Source: Lunatibacter salilacus
GTDB lineage: Bacteria > Bacteroidota > Bacteroidia > Cytophagales > Cyclobacteriaceae
DNA length: 64,000 nucleotides
Assembly (NCBI RefSeq): GCF_009797935.1
Contig: NZ_VOLC01000010.1
Location: 178,833-242,832 of the forward strand
Direction: 5' to 3'
The position numbers and the translations under genes are program-made. Positions 61,483 to 64,000 of this stretch are shown here, piece after piece; positions within the stretch are counted from its first letter, which is position 1; each line of letters starts with the position of its first letter. Below the pieces are notes generated by a model that saw nothing but the letters and a program-made list of their open reading frames with translations, was not told the origin of the DNA and ran no database searches.

Positions 61483-62682
61483 ATGGACCAGATCATTTTA
61501 TTTGATGATTCAAAGATACGGAGCAATTTACTGCCCTTTACTTTCACAAGACCGGTAGGGGATATCCGTGTTGGTATTTTGAAAATCAAAGAAAAATGGG
61601 AAAAACACATGATGTTGCCAGCCGGATTTTTCACAGAAGATTACCTAGGAGCGAAATTTCCATTAATCAATGCGCCTGCAATTTTTATAAACGGTGCCCT
61701 ATGTCCAGACGAGGAATTGGTTGCTGCCATTCAACAGCTAAAACCTGAAGAATCTTTGTGGAAAGATGATTATCTTCTAGCGGCGAAAGTTAACTCTCCA
61801 TTAAATTTTAAAATAGAAGCAATCCCACGAAAACATGCCCTTCAGTATCCTGACCCGATAAGGCTCCTGACTCAAAAATGGCATATTTTCCAACACAATG
61901 GTGAAGAGATTCGGCGGGATTTTCAATTAGTCACCAAAAGGCGAATTTCGACAGGTTGTAGTGACCCTTATACCCACATTTATAATGAGTCGGCGGTATT
62001 TATCGAACCCGGAGCGAAAATAAAAGCCTCCATTATCAACGCAGAGGCCGGACCTGTTTATATAGGCAAAAACGTTCAAATTCTGGAGGGAAACCTAATC
62101 AGGGGGCCCTTTGCTATCTGTGAGGGAGCCATGTTAAGTATGGGGTCAAAGATGCGCGGTGATATCACTATTGGTCCCAAATGTAAAGTGGGGGGAGAGG
62201 TTTCCAATTCTGTATTTTTAGGATATAGCAACAAATCCCATGACGGCTACTTGGGCAACTCTGTAGTAGGAGAATGGTGTAATCTTGGAGCGAATACCAA
62301 TGTTTCCAATCTCAAAAACAACCACAGCCCAATCCGGGTCTGGGATTATGCCAAAGGAGGTTACAGTGAGACCGGCTTGCAGTTTTGTGGCTCATTTATT
62401 GGCGACCATGTCAAATTAGGCATCAGTACAATGCTTAATTCGGGGACTGTAGTAGGTGTAGGTGCCAATGTTTTTGGTGAGGGATTCCCCAGAAAACTCA
62501 TACCTTCGTTCGCTTGGGGTGGTGTTGGGGGTTTTAACACCTTCATACTTAAAAAATTTGAAGACACTGCCCGGAAAGCAATGGAGTTTAAAGGAGAAAC
62601 TTTTGAAGAAGAAGACCGCGCCATCATTCAGCATGTCTTTGATTTGACTCGCCCCTACCGGATTTGGGACAAATCGTTTTAA
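61483..62682 (+). CDS. GlmU-family sugar nucleotidyltransferase / left-handed beta-helix protein
   Basis: A 399-residue protein. The N-terminal half (MDQIILFDDSKIRSNLLPFTFTRPVGDIRVGILKIKEKWE) is a diverged nucleotidyltransferase domain. The C-terminal half has hexapeptide-repeat left-handed beta-helix rungs (IEPGAKIKASIINAEAGPVYIGKNVQI, GPKCKVGGEVSNSVFLGYSNKSHDGYLGNSVVGEWCNLGANTNVSNLKN). This is the Bacteroidota GlmU-family protein, thought to make UDP-sugar nucleotides such as UDP-GlcNAc. Canonical nucleotide-site motifs are weak, so activity is uncertain. It is followed 25 bp later by the delta' gene. Confidence 0.85.
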   Translation: MDQIILFDDSKIRSNLLPFTFTRPVGDIRVGILKIKEKWEKHMMLPAGFFTEDYLGAKFPLINAPAIFINGALCPDEELVAAIQQLKPEESLWKDDYLLAAKVNSPLNFKIEAIPRKHALQYPDPIRLLTQKWHIFQHNGEEIRRDFQLVTKRRISTGCSDPYTHIYNESAVFIEPGAKIKASIINAEAGPVYIGKNVQILEGNLIRGPFAICEGAMLSMGSKMRGDITIGPKCKVGGEVSNSVFLGYSNKSHDGYLGNSVVGEWCNLGANTNVSNLKNNHSPIRVWDYAKGGYSETGLQFCGSFIGDHVKLGISTMLNSGTVVGVGANVFGEGFPRKLIPSFAWGGVGGFNTFILKKFEDTARKAMEFKGETFEEEDRAIIQHVFDLTRPYRIWDKSF

Positions 62683-62707
62683 ACTGTAAAACTAGACAAG
62701 CTAAAGC

Positions 62708-63886
62708 ATGCTATTTTCATCCATCCCCGGATTAGAGGAGACCAAAAGCAAACTTATCCAAGCCATTCGCCAAGATCATCTGGCACATGCCCTGCTTATT
62801 CATGGCCCTGAGGGTAGTGCTGCCTTACCTATGGCGTTTGCCTTGGCAGCATATATCAATTGCGAAAATCCCAATGAGGAAGATTCCTGTGGAGTCTGCA
62901 GCTCCTGCCAAAAATTAGGAAAGCTGATTCATCCTGATTTGAATTTTTCATTTCCCAGCCCCAGCATATCAAATAAAGATGGTGACGAAGATGGCGAAAA
63001 GAAGGTGGACATGCTCAAACTTTGGAGGGCCTTTGTTATAAAACACCCCTATGGCAACTTACACGACTGGGTAAATTCTATCGGAATCAATAAGCAACTT
63101 AGTATTTCTAAAGGGGCTGCAAAACAATTGATCCAAACGCTTTCCTTAAAGTCATTTGAAGGAGGTTATAAGATCATGCTCATTTGGCACCCTGAGCTGA
63201 TGCATCCATCAGCCGCAAATGCCATATTGAAGATATTGGAGGAACCGCCTGAAAAAACACTCTTCCTCCTGGTAAGTCACCATCCCGAGCAGCTGCTGAC
63301 CACCATTATGTCCCGAACGCAGAAGATTGCTATCCGGGGCTTCACTGATGAAGAAATAAAGACACACCTAGTAGGCAGCGGCTTATGCAGTCAGTCAGTG
63401 GCAGATCAGTTGACGCCACTTGCTGATGGGAACCTACGGGAGGCGTATAGACTGTCCGATCAAGTAGTTGATCAAAATACGGCCCATTTCAAAGATTGGA
63501 TGCGGGAGTGTTATAGTCTAAACATCAATGAGCTGAACAGCCGTTTGGATCGTTTTACCGAGCAAGACAAGGAAGGTCAGAAAAACCTCCTGCTGACCGG
63601 TATTAATGTGCTTAGAGAATGCCTTTTAGATTCGAGTCAGTTAAAAAAACTAATGCGTACTGCTCCGGAAGATCTTCAGTTTATCGAGAAATTTAGCCGA
63701 AACACGCTTACCGCGACAAAGATCCTTGGATTATATGGCAAACTAGGTGATGCACATTATCATTTAGAAAGGAACGCCAATCCCAAAATCCTGTTCATGG
63801 ATTTGTCCCTGCAGGTGGCAACTATTCTAAAATCCAAAGAAGTTCATGAAACCGAGCATGTCGAAAATCGTCATATACCGAGATGA
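62708..63886 (+). CDS. holB: DNA polymerase III delta' subunit, C-terminus supplied by a repeat
   Basis: A 392-residue clamp-loader subunit. AAA+ domain: LFSSIPGLEETKSKLIQAIRQDHLAHALLIHGPEG at the start with a degenerate P-loop (GPEGSAAL), the zinc module CGVCSSCQKL, MLIWHPELMHPSAANAILKILEEPPEKTLFLLVSHHPEQLLTTIMSRTQKI. It loads the sliding clamp together with tau/gamma and delta. The last 15 or so codons (after ILKSKEV) fall inside repeat copy D, so the tail HETEHVENRHIPR and the TGA come from the inserted repeat rather than the ancestral gene. The true family C-terminus may have been lost or shortened. Confidence 0.9.
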   Translation: MLFSSIPGLEETKSKLIQAIRQDHLAHALLIHGPEGSAALPMAFALAAYINCENPNEEDSCGVCSSCQKLGKLIHPDLNFSFPSPSISNKDGDEDGEKKVDMLKLWRAFVIKHPYGNLHDWVNSIGINKQLSISKGAAKQLIQTLSLKSFEGGYKIMLIWHPELMHPSAANAILKILEEPPEKTLFLLVSHHPEQLLTTIMSRTQKIAIRGFTDEEIKTHLVGSGLCSQSVADQLTPLADGNLREAYRLSDQVVDQNTAHFKDWMRECYSLNINELNSRLDRFTEQDKEGQKNLLLTGINVLRECLLDSSQLKKLMRTAPEDLQFIEKFSRNTLTATKILGLYGKLGDAHYHLERNANPKILFMDLSLQVATILKSKEVHETEHVENRHIPR

Positions 63887-63958
63887 GCATCACTGTGAGA
63901 TTCCATAGCTTGCCCCGACTCTTCGGGGTGACAAATAAAAAACAATTATAAACACATG
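63845..63958 (+). repeat. interspersed repeat, copy D (overlaps the end of the delta' gene)
   Basis: Begins CATGAAACCGAGCATGTCG, contains CACTGTGAGATTCCATAG, a small GC-rich hairpin (CCCCGA / TCGGGG) not seen in the others, and ends AACAATTATAAACACATG. Its first 40 bases are the last codons and the stop of the delta' gene. Its final CATG is shared with copy E. Confidence 0.82.
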
Positions 63959-64000
63959 AAATCGAGCATGACGAGATCGTCACACAGTGGGATGATTATA
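63955..64000 (+). repeat. interspersed repeat, copy E, cut by the window edge
   Basis: Starts at the CATG that ends copy D and reads GAAATCGAGCATGACG, the palindrome-like GACGAGATCGTC and CACAGTGGGATGATT, almost the same as copy C. Head-to-tail arrangement with copy D. Confidence 0.85.

Overview
The window is a stretch of chromosome from a Bacteroidota bacterium, most likely Cytophagales (a Cyclobacteriaceae-like genome). Evidence: the gene order rpmB-rpmG-DUF4295-ftsY, a type IX secretion (T9SS) sorting domain on giant secreted proteins, A-rich translation starts without Shine-Dalgarno sequences, TTTG/TAnnTTTG-like promoters, and families largely confined to this phylum (DUF4252, DUF4293, DUF4295, GlmU-family nucleotidyltransferase). 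No rRNA, tRNA or CRISPR array was seen.

Layout. 1-1136: ECF sigma factor, membrane-anchored putative anti-sigma protein and the start of a DUF4252 protein, one overlapping operon on the minus strand. 1237-2965: ribosomal proteins L28 and L33, DUF4295 and ftsY. 3188-11382: housekeeping genes (ornithine aminotransferase, HAD phosphatase, hemB, dnaK, a GroES-like protein, a MOSC protein), an outer-membrane protein and the 3' stub of a lost porin gene. 11838-24918: three consecutive plus-strand paralogues encoding very large secreted right-handed beta-helix proteins; two carry three or four malectin-like modules and a T9SS C-terminal domain. 25234-41413: a convergent minus-strand Wzx/Wzy-type exopolysaccharide locus (initiating sugar transferase, Wza-like lipoproteins, Wzc kinase, flippase, polymerase, five glycosyltransferases, a WecG/TagA transferase and a pyruvyl transferase). 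Its promoter-proximal end is a decayed tandem duplication: one sugar-transferase copy and one wzc copy are reduced to remnants, and one wza copy is frameshifted. 41762-54270: hemE, two collagen-like lipoproteins, small envelope proteins, two ABC exporters, truA, a DUF4293 protein, a trans-sulfuration enzyme, a bactofilin and a ComM-like ATPase.

54271-59189 is an accessory graveyard: remnants of four type II toxin-antitoxin modules, a broken REP-associated transposase between two palindromes, a GC-rich islet, and an orphan Rhs C-terminal toxin-like tail with an overlapping lipoprotein that may be its immunity protein. 59190-63886 returns to core genes: a Wzi/RemB-like outer-membrane protein, L31 type B, a GlmU-family protein and DNA polymerase III delta'.

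The most striking non-gene signal is a roughly 90-115 bp interspersed repeat present five times between 56.7 and 64.0 kb. Two copies interrupt the transposase. One forms the whole 5' leader of rpmE2 and ends on its start codon. One supplies the last codons and stop of the delta' gene, and a fifth follows it in tandem. Single-A deletions in short A runs break wza, yoeB and the transposase; these may be real decay or sequencing error.
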